The notes under the pieces: generated by a model | What the model saw: the letters and a program-made list of their open reading frames with translations, nothing else | Told to the model about the DNA's origin: nothing | Databases searched by the model: none | NCBI RefSeq assembly: GCF_900119315.1 | Contig: NZ_LT827010.1 | Span: forward strand, 8,984,001-9,048,000 | Source of the DNA: Actinoplanes sp. SE50/110 | Lineage (GTDB): Bacteria; Actinomycetota; Actinomycetes; Mycobacteriales; Micromonosporaceae | Length of the DNA stretch: 64,000 nucleotides | Direction of reading: 5' to 3' | Program-made: the position numbers and the translations under genes | In this document: positions 17,175 through 24,304 of the stretch, piece after piece | Layout: each line of letters starts with the position of its first letter | Numbering within the stretch: the stretch's first letter is position 1

Positions 17175-17403
17175 CCTCCTCTGCCGGCGGCTCGGCGGTG
17201 GAGACCCCGCCGGGCCGACTCAGTGTGTAACGCCCACCGCCGAACCGCTGTGACACCGTGCTGGCCCGCGACGACGCGGCGACCACGTCATCGGTGATCG
17301 CCGGGTCGCGATGGACCGGCGGCGGGTTGCCCCGGCGCGGATTGTCGGCCGCGCCGGGGTCACCCGGTTCGGGATGTTCCGGGCCGATGTTGGGAATCGA
17401 CAC
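17152..17403 (-). CDS. Small hypothetical protein
   Basis: 83 residues from a GTG at 17403 that has GAGAGG 8 bases upstream; a GTG at 17412 is an alternative. The protein is Pro/Asp/Glu-rich, starting with S-I-P-N-I-G-P-E-H, with a short ordered core (S-Q-R-F-G-G-G-R-Y-T-L-S-R-P-G-G) and an acidic tail. No known domain was recognised. Likely the first gene of a two-gene operon with 16785-17174. Low-complexity composition makes the call tentative. Confidence 0.5.
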   Translation of the reverse strand: MSIPNIGPEHPEPGDPGAADNPRRGNPPPVHRDPAITDDVVAASSRASTVSQRFGGGRYTLSRPGGVSTAEPPAEEDESDAGE

Positions 17404-17536
17404 GCTCGTCACCTCTCGCTCGGACGCCCCCGCCAGGGAGCCTTTTGCGCCGGTGCCGCAGACGTCGCTCCGCGACCGACCCGTCACCCTCGGAGTTAAC
17501 TCTGAGTAACCCTCCGCGGATGAACTCACGTGCGTT

Positions 17537-17583
17537 ATCATGCTCAGAATCCCGTGACTACGCAAGGCCAGATGCACGTGCAT
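17537..17583 (-). promoter_or_regulatory. Promoter with ATGCACGTGCAT palindrome (minus strand)
   Basis: On the minus strand, a perfect 12-bp palindrome (17572-17583) precedes -35 TTGCGT (17560-17565) and -10 CATGAT (17537-17542) with a 17-base spacer. The same element arrangement recurs at 19500-19546. It points toward the gene starting at 17403. Confidence 0.6.
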
Positions 17584-17662
17584 TTGCATTCCCGCCGGAA
17601 TTAGCCATGTGGACACACCTCCCGGGTCGATCGGCGACCCGGGCGAACCGAGGGAGCTTGGA

Positions 17663-17899
17663 ATGACCTACGTGGTCAACGGCATGCCTGCCGGTCAGCT
17701 GCAGGGCGTGACCTGGCAGAAGAGCCGTCGCAGCAACCCGAGTGGCAACTGTGTGGAGTGCGCCGTCCTGCCCGGCGGCGACGTCGCCGTGCGCAACTCC
17801 CGCGACCCCGAGGGTGCCGCGCTGATCTACACCCGGGCCGAGATCGAGGCGTTTCTCGGCGGGGTCCGGGACGGGGACTTCGACAACCTGGTGGCCTGA
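17663..17899 (+). CDS. DUF397 domain protein
   Basis: 78 residues. The DUF397 core is plain: W-Q-K-S-R-R-S-N-P-S-G-N-C-V-E-C-A, V-A-V-R-N-S-R-D-P-E-G, and F-L-G-G-V-R-D-G-D-F-D-N-L. The ATG at 17663 has AGGGAG upstream. DUF397 proteins are usually encoded beside XRE regulators with a DUF5753 domain (WhiJ-type), and one lies convergently at 18492-19382; the pair may act as regulator and antagonist. The molecular role is not established. A 30-bp repeat array fills the space after this gene. Confidence 0.93.
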   Translation: MTYVVNGMPAGQLQGVTWQKSRRSNPSGNCVECAVLPGGDVAVRNSRDPEGAALIYTRAEIEAFLGGVRDGDFDNLVA

Positions 17900-18071
17900 A
17901 GGCCACGGTGCGCCCCGGCCGTGGTCGCCGGGCGTGCAGAGAAAGCGGTCCGGCCGGACTGAACCGGCCGGGCCCTGACCCAACGGGTACCACCGGGCCC
18001 GCACACGGGGCCGGCACAAGCAGGAAGCGCGTCGCCGGGCGAAACAGGCGGCCCCGACGCGCCTGCGCCGT

Positions 18072-18324
18072 GCGCACCGGATGCCGCCGTGCTCCCTCCG
18101 AGCGCACGGGATGCCGACGTGCCCACGCCGTGCGCACCGGACGCCGCCGTGCTCCCTCCGAGCGCACGGGATGCCGACGTGCCCGCCCCTGCGCACCGGA
18201 TGCCGCTCCCGCCCCCTCCGCACCGGATGCCGCCGCACCCGCGCCCTGGGCACCAGATGCCGCCGCACCGCGCCCTGGGCACCGGATGCCAACGCGCCTG
18301 ACCCCTTGCGCACCGGATGCCGAC
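18072..18324. repeat. Minisatellite: nine ~30-bp degenerate repeats
   Basis: Nine copies of a core close to GCGCACCGGATGCCGAC begin at about 18072, 18102, 18132, 18162, 18191, 18218, 18248, 18277 and 18308 (27-31-bp steps). The two 60-base blocks starting at 18061 and 18121 are almost identical. The array lies in the 592-base gap between the convergent DUF397 and XRE genes, where no credible gene is seen. Confidence 0.85.
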
Positions 18325-18491
18325 GCGCTGAGGCTCCGATCCCGCGCCACCGGCGCCGGTGGGCAGCCGGCCCGGCACGGAAGGCGGGCGCCAAAGGCCC
18401 TGAAAGCCACACACACGGCCCAGCACCTAAAAAACGCAGGGCGGGCCGAAGCCCGCCCACCAACCCCGCACAGGGCACGTCCGCCCCCGCC

Positions 18492-19382
18492 TCAGAGCGG
18501 CCGTCCCACCTCGTGCAGCAGCTTGCCGAGGATCTCCGGGGTGTCGTTCGGCGGATCGGCGTCGATGCAGACCCGCTCCATCGCCATCGCGTACTGATCC
18601 AGATCCTCGCGCTTGTCCAGGTAGATGGCGCTGGTCAGCTGCTCGACGTAGACCACGTCGGGCAGCTCCGGCTCGGGGAAGCGCAGGATCGAGAACGGGC
18701 CGCCGGCCGCCGCGTGCCCGCCCGCGGTGAACGGGATGACCTGCAGCCGCACGCTCGGCAGCTTGGACGCCTCGATGAGCGCCTCGATCTGGGCGCGCAT
18801 CACCGCGACCCCGCCGATCGGCCGCCGCAGCACCGCCTCGTCGATGACCGCCCACAGCTGCGGGCCACCCGGACGGGTGAGAATCTGCTGCCGCTGCCGG
18901 CGCACCTCGACCCGGCGGTCGATCTCCTCGGCGGACGCGCCGGCGTGCCCGAGCATGATCACGGCGCGCGCATACTCCGGGGTCTGGAGCAGACCCGGGA
19001 CGAACTGGATCTCATAGGTGCGGATGAGCGAGGCGGCCGCCTCCAGCCCGAGATACGCCTGGAACCAGGACGGCAGGACGTCGTTGAGCTGCTGCCACCA
19101 GCCGGGGCTGTTGGCCTGCCGGGCCAGGCTGAGCAGCATTTCGCGCTCGGCGGGGCTCTCCACCCCGTACAAGGTCAAGAGGTCGGCGACGTCGCGTTCC
19201 TTGAAGCTGACCCGGCCGAGCTCCATACGGCTGATCTTGGAACCGGAGGCACGGATCTCATATCCCGCCTTGTCGCGGGTGATCCCTTTCGACTCCCGCA
19301 GCTTGCGGAGCTGGGAGCCGAGCAGAATGCGCAGCACGGTCGGGCCGCCGCCCGCCGCATCCTCCTGCGTGGCCTCGCTCAC
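18492..19382 (-). CDS. WhiJ-type XRE regulator with DUF5753 domain
   Basis: 296 residues. An N-terminal helix-turn-helix (residues ~18-75) contains L-R-K-L-R-E-S-K-G-I-T-R and A-S-G-S-K-I-S-R-M-E-L-G-R. The DUF5753 region (~100-290) carries Y-E-I-Q-F-V-P-G-L-L-Q-T-P-E-Y-A-R-A and the F-S-I-L-R-F-P-E-P strand. The GTG at 19382 is preferred because GAGGAG lies 4 bases upstream; an upstream in-frame ATG adds 15 non-conserved residues. WhiJ-like proteins repress development or antibiotic genes in Streptomyces. Its likely partner is the DUF397 protein at 17663, and the palindromic promoters on either side are candidate targets. Confidence 0.93.
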   Translation of the reverse strand: MSEATQEDAAGGGPTVLRILLGSQLRKLRESKGITRDKAGYEIRASGSKISRMELGRVSFKERDVADLLTLYGVESPAEREMLLSLARQANSPGWWQQLNDVLPSWFQAYLGLEAAASLIRTYEIQFVPGLLQTPEYARAVIMLGHAGASAEEIDRRVEVRRQRQQILTRPGGPQLWAVIDEAVLRRPIGGVAVMRAQIEALIEASKLPSVRLQVIPFTAGGHAAAGGPFSILRFPEPELPDVVYVEQLTSAIYLDKREDLDQYAMAMERVCIDADPPNDTPEILGKLLHEVGRPL

Positions 19383-19499
19383 CTGACTCCTCGTCGCCGC
19401 GTCGTGACTGCCGGAATGCAGCCGCATGCATCCTAAAGCGGAGATCGTCTACCGCGAAACGGTGTCCAGCCTAGTCGGCCCGAGCCGATGCGCGCTCAG

Positions 19500-19546
19500 A
19501 TGCACGTGCAGACGGCCTTGCGGACGCACTTGATGACGAGCATGAT
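19500..19546 (+). promoter_or_regulatory. Promoter with ATGCACGTGCA element (plus strand)
   Basis: ATGCACGTGCA (19500-19510), -35 TTGCGG (19518-19523), a 17-base spacer and -10 CATGAT (19541-19546), followed by AG. This matches the promoter at 17537-17583 element by element. It drives the gene at 19695, in the 312-base gap divergent from the XRE gene. Confidence 0.6.
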
Positions 19547-19694
19547 AGCGGAAAGACACGTACCGACTGCTAACGCACACGTACTGGCTGCGATGGCGAC
19601 GTGCCGAAAATTCTCGGCTGCTCGGCCGTTGCGCTCAGTCTGCTCCGTTCGCAGCGCCCCTGACGCCGCCTCGATAGCTTTTGGAGGCATCGTG

Positions 19695-19994
19695 ATGTCG
19701 AGTTGGATGACGTCCACACCGACGGTCACCCCGCCCCAGCGGGATCCGGCGGATGTGGCGCCGGCCGAGAGCTACCGCCCGGCTGACCCGGTCTGGGTCT
19801 ATCGGGACGGTTGGCGCGCCGGCGTGATCGAGGCTGCCTCTCCGCGCGCGGTCACGGTGACGTATCACCCCGGCACGCATCGCGGCACCGGCGTCGACAC
19901 CTTCACGGCTCCCTACGTGACCTCCCGCGAGGACGATGACCCGATGCTCGACAACCGTGGACTCCGCCTGGTCCGGCGAAGGCCGCTGGCATGA
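19695..19994 (+). CDS. Small hypothetical protein, SH3-like candidate
   Basis: 99 residues; the ATG has GGAGG 7 bases upstream. An N-terminal Thr/Pro-rich tail is followed by a compact basic domain (D-P-V-W-V-Y-R-D-G-W-R-A-G-V-I-E-A and A-V-T-V-T-Y-H-P-G-T-H-R-G-T-G-V-D-T-F) whose strands look like a small SH3/KOW-like barrel. This is a visual impression, not a family match. Its TGA overlaps the next ATG (ATGA), so the two are coupled. Controlled by the palindrome promoter at 19500. Confidence 0.75.
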   Translation: MSSWMTSTPTVTPPQRDPADVAPAESYRPADPVWVYRDGWRAGVIEAASPRAVTVTYHPGTHRGTGVDTFTAPYVTSREDDDPMLDNRGLRLVRRRPLA

Positions 19995-20173
19995 CCGGCG
20001 CCGTCACCGTGGCCGCCATCGTCGGCCTGCTGAGCCTCTTCTCCGGGGTCGCCCTCGGGTGGTATCTGCGGCGCACCAACGACTGGTGCCCCACCTGCGG
20101 CGAGCAGCTCACCTGCGGCGACTGCAAGATGAGCGTGCACTGGCCCGAGCAGGCCACCGCCAGCCAGCACTAG
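19991..20173 (+). CDS. Tiny membrane-anchored zinc-ribbon protein
   Basis: 60 residues. One N-terminal membrane segment (about residues 5-25) is followed by a cytosolic zinc-binding knuckle, C-P-T-C then C-G-D-C (four Cys in CxxC pairs), and a His-containing tail. ATGA overlap with the preceding gene indicates coupled expression. No named family recognised. Possibly a membrane adaptor for the protein encoded upstream (inference from coupling). Confidence 0.8.
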   Translation: MTGAVTVAAIVGLLSLFSGVALGWYLRRTNDWCPTCGEQLTCGDCKMSVHWPEQATASQH

Positions 20174-20231
20174 GTCCGACCGGCGCGGTCACCGGCATCC
20201 GGCGGTGCCCGGCCCGTGTAGCTTTGCCGGC

Positions 20232-20552
20232 ATGACGGCGGTGGAGGAGACCCCGGCGGCGGGGTTGGCCCGCGCCTTCGAGTTCCTCGGCCGCCGGTGG
20301 AACGCCGAGGTGCTCGGCGTGCTGGAGGGCGGTCCGGCCGGCTTCCGCGAGCTGTCCCGCGCGATCGACGGGATCAGTGACTCGGTCCTCTCCAACCGGC
20401 TGTCCTGCCTGACCAAGGCGGGTCTGATCGCGCGTGACGTGGAGGCCGGGCCGCCGGTCACGGTGTCCTATTCGCTGACCGCGGCGAGTCGCGCGCTGAT
20501 GCCGGCGCTGGGTCAGATCGCCCGGTGGGCCGATCAGCATCTGCCCGGGTGA
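20232..20552 (+). CDS. HxlR family transcriptional regulator
   Basis: 106 residues, normal for HxlR winged-helix proteins. Motifs are F-L-G-R-R-W-N-A-E-V-L-G-V-L, F-R-E-L-S-R-A-I-D-G-I-S-D-S-V-L-S-N-R-L, and the wing region P-P-V-T-V-S-Y-S-L-T. The usual N-terminal Cys near the start is absent. It sits 57 bases upstream of a nitroreductase gene, a common pairing, and probably regulates it in response to electrophiles or quinones. Confidence 0.93.
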   Translation: MTAVEETPAAGLARAFEFLGRRWNAEVLGVLEGGPAGFRELSRAIDGISDSVLSNRLSCLTKAGLIARDVEAGPPVTVSYSLTAASRALMPALGQIARWADQHLPG

Positions 20553-20579
20553 AGTAGCTCACGGCGTACGTTCATGGCT

Positions 20580-20609
20580 TTCTGATCTTTAGTAGCTAGC
20601 TTTTCAGAA
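20580..20609 (+). promoter_or_regulatory. Possible HxlR operator before the nitroreductase
   Basis: TTCTGA (20580-20585) and TCAGAA (20604-20609) form an imperfectly spaced dyad around AGCTAGCT (20594-20601), directly before the GTG start. Weak evidence. Confidence 0.3.
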
Positions 20610-21221
20610 GTGGATACTCTTTCTGAAGCGCGGTCGAGCCTGACCCCCGAGGGCCGCAGCCTCCTGTTCACCGACGCGCGCACCGCCTCCTTCTTCGCAC
20701 CCACGCCGGTCACCGACGAGGAGCTCCGCGAGATCTGGGAGCTGGCCAAGTGGCCGCCGACGCAGGCCAACACGCAGCCGCTGCGGGTGCTGTTCGTGCG
20801 TACCGCCGACGGTAGGGAAAGGCTGATCAAGCACCTCGCCGAGGGCAACCGGGCGAAGTCGCAGAGCGCGCCGGTGGTCGCCGTGCTTGCCCTGGACACC
20901 GAGTTCCACGAGCACGTACCGCAGGTCTTCCCGCACAATCCCGGGCTCAAGAACCTTTTCGAGGGCAACGTCGACAAGCGGATCGCGGACGGCACGTTCA
21001 GCGCCGCGCTGCAGGCCGGATACTTCATCATCGCGGCCCGCGCGGTCGGCCTCCACGCCGGTCCGATGACCGGTTTCGACAAGGCCGGCGTCGACGCCGA
21101 GTTCTTCCCGGACGGCCGCTTCCGGTCGCTGGCCGTCGTCAACCTCGGCCACCCGGCCGAGAACGCGTACCGCGACCGCCTCCCGCGGCTGGACCACGAG
21201 ACCACGCTCCACTGGGCCTGA
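20610..21221 (+). CDS. Nitroreductase family protein, RutE/malonic semialdehyde reductase type
   Basis: 203 residues. The FMN-binding pattern is that of the RutE subgroup: L-F-T-D-A-R-T near residue 20, W-P-P-T-Q-A-N-T-Q-P-L-R, G-Y-F-I-I-A-A-R-A-V-G-L-H-A-G-P-M-T-G-F-D, and the C-terminal V-N-L-G-H-P. Such enzymes reduce 3-hydroxypropionate semialdehyde-type or nitro compounds with NAD(P)H. No other rut genes are present, so a general detoxifying reductase under the adjacent HxlR regulator is more likely. The start is a GTG; its ribosome site is weak. Confidence 0.92.
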   Translation: MDTLSEARSSLTPEGRSLLFTDARTASFFAPTPVTDEELREIWELAKWPPTQANTQPLRVLFVRTADGRERLIKHLAEGNRAKSQSAPVVAVLALDTEFHEHVPQVFPHNPGLKNLFEGNVDKRIADGTFSAALQAGYFIIAARAVGLHAGPMTGFDKAGVDAEFFPDGRFRSLAVVNLGHPAENAYRDRLPRLDHETTLHWA

Positions 21222-21383
21222 GCCTCCTCGGCGGCCCGGTGCTCCACCGGGCCGTCGACCCACCTGCGGCGATACGTCCGTTCTCGCTCACTCCGTAACG
21301 CCGCTCTGGCCGCATTCCGGGTTGACCGCCCCCCGTTCGGGGTAGTTTCGATCCGTCCATCCTCGCTATGGAGGTGACGGGGC

Positions 21384-21680
21384 GTGCTCGAGCCGCGGGA
21401 AGAGCGGGAATTCGACGGCATGGTGGCCCGCTTGCGGGACGCCGACCCGGGCTTTACCCGCCGGGTCGACCGGATACACCCCCGGCAACGCCGGCGCTGG
21501 TTGATCCTGACCATCCTGCTGTGGACGATCGCCCCGATCTGCCTGCTCTACGGCGGCTGGACGGGCGCCCTGGAAGCGGTGCTGGCCGCCGCGTACGGCG
21601 GATGGCTGCTGCGCAAACGCCGCCGGGCGGCGGACGCCCCGTCGTGGCCGTCGTCCACCGACCGCCGGCCCACCGTCTGA
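21384..21680 (+). CDS. DUF3040 membrane protein
   Basis: 98 residues. The N terminus L-E-P-R-E-E-R-E-F-D-G-M-V is the DUF3040 signature (cytosolic amphipathic part), followed by two membrane segments (about 40-60 and 62-78) and a basic, Pro-rich tail. The GTG start follows GGAGG. Its stop abuts the stop of the convergent purC with no gap. DUF3040 is widespread in actinobacteria and functionally uncharacterised. Confidence 0.9.
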   Translation: MLEPREEREFDGMVARLRDADPGFTRRVDRIHPRQRRRWLILTILLWTIAPICLLYGGWTGALEAVLAAAYGGWLLRKRRRAADAPSWPSSTDRRPTV

Positions 21681-22517
21681 CTAGCTCCAGCGGTCCCCGG
21701 TCAGCCGCTCGTAAACCTCGACATACCGCCCTCGGGTCGCCTGCACCACGTGCTCCGGCAGGTCCGGCCCCGGCTCGGTCCGGTCCCAGTCGGTCTCCCG
21801 GGTCGCCCAGTCCCGCAGCACCTGCTTGTCCAGATACCGCTGCACGTCGCCGGGCGCCCACTCCTCGGTCGCCCAGAACCGCGACGAGTCCGGCGTCAGC
21901 ACCTCGTCCCCGAGGATCAGCTCACCGTCCGCCAGCCCCAGCTCGATCTTGGTGTCCGCGATCAGGATCCCCTTGCCGGCCGCGATCTCCGACCCCCGGC
22001 GGTAGATCTCCAGGGTGATCCGCCGCAGCTCCTCCGCCTGGTCCTTACCGACCTGCTCCACCACCTGCTCGAAGGTCATCGGCTGGTCATGCCCGGCGCC
22101 GACCGCCTCCTTGGTGCTGGGCGTGAAGATCGGCTCCGGGAGCCGCGATCCCTCGACCAGCCCCGGCGGCAGCGGCACCCCGGAGACGGCGGCGTCCCGC
22201 TGATAGTCCTTGAGCCCCGAGCCGGCCAGATACCCCCGGGCGATGCACTCCACCGCCACCATGTCCAGCCGCCGGCACCGGATGGCCCGCCCCGCCCACT
22301 CCTGCGGCACATCCGTCGAGGAGATCACGTGGTTCGGCACGATGTCGCTGAGCTGGTCGAACCACCACAGCGACAGCTGCGTGAGGATCTTTCCCTTGTC
22401 CGGGATCGGGGTCGGCAGAATCACGTCGTAGATCGAGATCCGATCCGACGCGACCAGGATGAGGTCGCCCCCGTCCGCATAGACGTCCCGAACCTTGCCG
22501 GAGTGCAGCAGCTCCAC
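21681..22517 (-). CDS. purC: Phosphoribosylaminoimidazole-succinocarboxamide synthase
   Basis: 278 residues. Catalyses the ATP-dependent ligation of Asp to CAIR in purine synthesis. Motifs are S-G-K-V-R-D-V-Y at the N terminus, L-V-A-S-D-R-I-S-I-Y-D, V-E-C-I-A-R-G-Y-L-A-G-S-G, and I-A-D-T-K-I-E-L-G with D-E-V-L-T-P-D-S-S-R-F-W. The start is a GTG at 22517. It stands alone, without other purine genes, as is common in actinomycetes. Confidence 0.97.
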   Translation of the reverse strand: MELLHSGKVRDVYADGGDLILVASDRISIYDVILPTPIPDKGKILTQLSLWWFDQLSDIVPNHVISSTDVPQEWAGRAIRCRRLDMVAVECIARGYLAGSGLKDYQRDAAVSGVPLPPGLVEGSRLPEPIFTPSTKEAVGAGHDQPMTFEQVVEQVGKDQAEELRRITLEIYRRGSEIAAGKGILIADTKIELGLADGELILGDEVLTPDSSRFWATEEWAPGDVQRYLDKQVLRDWATRETDWDRTEPGPDLPEHVVQATRGRYVEVYERLTGDRWS

Positions 22518-22590
22518 GTGTTCCCCTATGTCTGTGGCCGGTTGGCGTGCACGTCCACGCTATCGAACCGGACCGTGGGGAACCCGGGCA

Positions 22591-23661
22591 CTAGGCAACC
22601 GGGCCGTACGCGGTCAGGCGCGCGCCGTCGACCTGGTAGAGGCGGTCGCCGGCCGGCGTGACGAGGCCGGCGAGCGTCCGGCCGGTGGGCACACCGGTGG
22701 CCGCGTTCAGGATCCGGCTGCCGGTGTAGACGACGCCGGCCGCCACCACCGGCTGGCCGGCCGCCGCGGACAGCTTGCGGGACCACACCACCCGGCCGGT
22801 GGCCGCGCTGAGCGCCGTCACCGTCGAGCCGGAGGCGAGGTAGACGCGGGTCCCGTCGGCGGCGACCAGCGTGCTGGCCCGACCGGCCGCCGTCCACACC
22901 GTGCGCCCGGTGGCGGCGTCCAGCGCCAGCAGCGCGCCCGATCCGTCGGTGGCGTAGAAGCGGTCCGCGTGCGGGCTCGCCGCCTGCACCCGGGCCGGCG
23001 ACGGTCGCGACCAGCGCACCGTTCCGGTGGACACGCCCACCGCGATGGTCGTGTCGCCCTTCTCCAGCGGGACGACGCCGTTCGCCGAGACGCCGCTGGA
23101 GGCGTAGTCGACCCGGCTCCACAGCAGGTGGCCGTCGCTGACCCGATAGGCGGCGACGGACTGCTCGTCGGACGGCGACGACCCGGACACCAGGATCACG
23201 TTCTTGTCGACCAGCGCCGAGACGATCGGGCCGACGGTGTGGTCCCAGCGGGGCCGGCCGGTGGCCGGGTCGAGGGCGGTCAGCCGGCCGTGCGGGGCGC
23301 TCGCCGAATTGCAGTCGTCGTCGGCGAGGATCAGCAGGCCGCCGGCGAGGGCCATCCGCGGCGTGCTGTTGTCGTACGCGTAATCCCACGTGAAGCGGAT
23401 CCGCAGGTCGCCGAAGTCGAGGCCGTAACTCGAGACGCCCTCGCGGTCGGTGACGTAGACCTGGTCGTCGCCGACGATCGGGGCGGAGAAGCCCGAGCAG
23501 CTTTCGTCGACCTGGCGCAGGCTCGCCGACCAGGTCGGAGTGAGCTGCCGGACGGCGATCGCGGACGGGTTGAAGTAGCTGTCCTCGGCGTCGTATCCGG
23601 GATGGTCCCAGGTGGGCGCGACGAGGAGGGCGCCGACCAGAAGACCCGCCATAACCTGCAT
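22591..23661 (-). CDS. Secreted PQQ-type beta-propeller protein
   Basis: 356 residues. A short hydrophobic N terminus (M-A-G-L-L-V-G-A-L-L-V-A-P) looks like a signal or anchor. The rest is a series of W-D/W-S blades: L-T-A-L-D-P-A-T-G-R-P-R-W-D-H, L-L-A-L-D-A-A-T-G-R-T-V-W-T and V-T-A-L-S-A-A-T-G-R-V-V-W-S, typical of PQQ/BamB-like repeats. No quinoprotein dehydrogenase active-site residues can be recognised, so a binding or scaffold role is likely. It lies downstream of a terminator that separates it from the DUF305 gene. Confidence 0.85.
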   Translation of the reverse strand: MQVMAGLLVGALLVAPTWDHPGYDAEDSYFNPSAIAVRQLTPTWSASLRQVDESCSGFSAPIVGDDQVYVTDREGVSSYGLDFGDLRIRFTWDYAYDNSTPRMALAGGLLILADDDCNSASAPHGRLTALDPATGRPRWDHTVGPIVSALVDKNVILVSGSSPSDEQSVAAYRVSDGHLLWSRVDYASSGVSANGVVPLEKGDTTIAVGVSTGTVRWSRPSPARVQAASPHADRFYATDGSGALLALDAATGRTVWTAAGRASTLVAADGTRVYLASGSTVTALSAATGRVVWSRKLSAAAGQPVVAAGVVYTGSRILNAATGVPTGRTLAGLVTPAGDRLYQVDGARLTAYGPVA

Positions 23662-23679
23662 ATCAGGAAAAATACGTCA

Positions 23680-23718
23680 CTAACGGATGGCCCGCCCGCC
23701 AGACGAGCCATCCGTTAG
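23680..23718 (-). terminator. Terminator after the DUF305 gene
   Basis: CTAACGGATGGC (23680-23691) pairs exactly with GCCATCCGTTAG (23707-23718) around a 15-base loop, just past the DUF305 stop and before the beta-propeller gene. Confidence 0.7.
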
Positions 23719-23725
23719 ATGGAGA

Positions 23726-24304
23726 TCAACCGTTCAACAGGCGGAGCATCTGCTGGACCTGGTCGGCGCGGGATTCCTTGACCCGCTCCGCGAACTGCCT
23801 GGTCTGCTCGTTCGCGCCGGTGTCCAGCTCCAGCTGCGCCATCTCCACGGCGTTGTGCTGGTGCGCCAGGAACAGGTTGAGGAACGCGGTCTCGAAGTCC
23901 GCCTTCTTCACCGTCTTCAACGACTCGATCTCGGCGTCGGTGGTGCTCGGCAGACCACCGTGGTCGGCGTGCACGCTCACCCGCTTGTCCACCTGGGTGG
24001 ACCTACCCCATCCGGTGAGCCAGCTCTTCATCATGGTGAGCTCGTCGGTCTCGGTGAGGTCGACGGCCCGGGCCAGGTTGGCGACGTCCGGGCGGCTGGC
24101 CCGGCCGGCGCCGATCGCGGCCAGCCGCAGCCCCTGCTGCTGGTGGTCGACCATCATCTGCAGGAACATCACGTCCCGGGCGTTGAAGGTCGCGCCGGCG
24201 GCCGCCGCGGAAGCCGAGGGGGTCGAGGGGGCGGGGGCGGACGGCGCTGTTCCGCATGCCGCCAGCGAGAGGAGCAGCGCGCCGGCCACGACGTGGCGCC
24301 TCAC
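23726..24304 (-). CDS. DUF305 lipoprotein, candidate copper-binding partner of the LPMO
   Basis: 192 residues. A lipoprotein signal (L-S-L-A-A-C lipobox near residue 18) is followed by an Ala/Ser/Pro linker and a DUF305 domain with two His/Met-rich helices, F-L-Q-M-M-V-D-H-Q-Q-Q and F-L-A-H-Q-H-N-A-V-E-M. DUF305 includes the cyanobacterial periplasmic copper-binding protein CopM. The GTG start at 24304 overlaps the LPMO stop (GTGA), so the protein is made together with a secreted copper monooxygenase. A role in delivering or guarding copper for that enzyme is an inference. Longer in-frame starts would read through the LPMO gene and remove the signal peptide. Confidence 0.88.
   Translation of the reverse strand: MRRHVVAGALLLSLAACGTAPSAPAPSTPSASAAAAGATFNARDVMFLQMMVDHQQQGLRLAAIGAGRASRPDVANLARAVDLTETDELTMMKSWLTGWGRSTQVDKRVSVHADHGGLPSTTDAEIESLKTVKKADFETAFLNLFLAHQHNAVEMAQLELDTGANEQTRQFAERVKESRADQVQQMLRLLNG

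Noticed and set aside
18072..18324. CRISPR array
   Set aside because: Although the period is about 30 bases, the units are contiguous and degenerate, without distinct spacers, and no cas gene is present.
17558..18478. Protein-coding gene through the 30-bp array on the minus strand
   Set aside because: The translation is Arg/Gly/Ala-rich periodic filler, overlaps the DUF397 gene antisense, and no ribosome site or fold is apparent.
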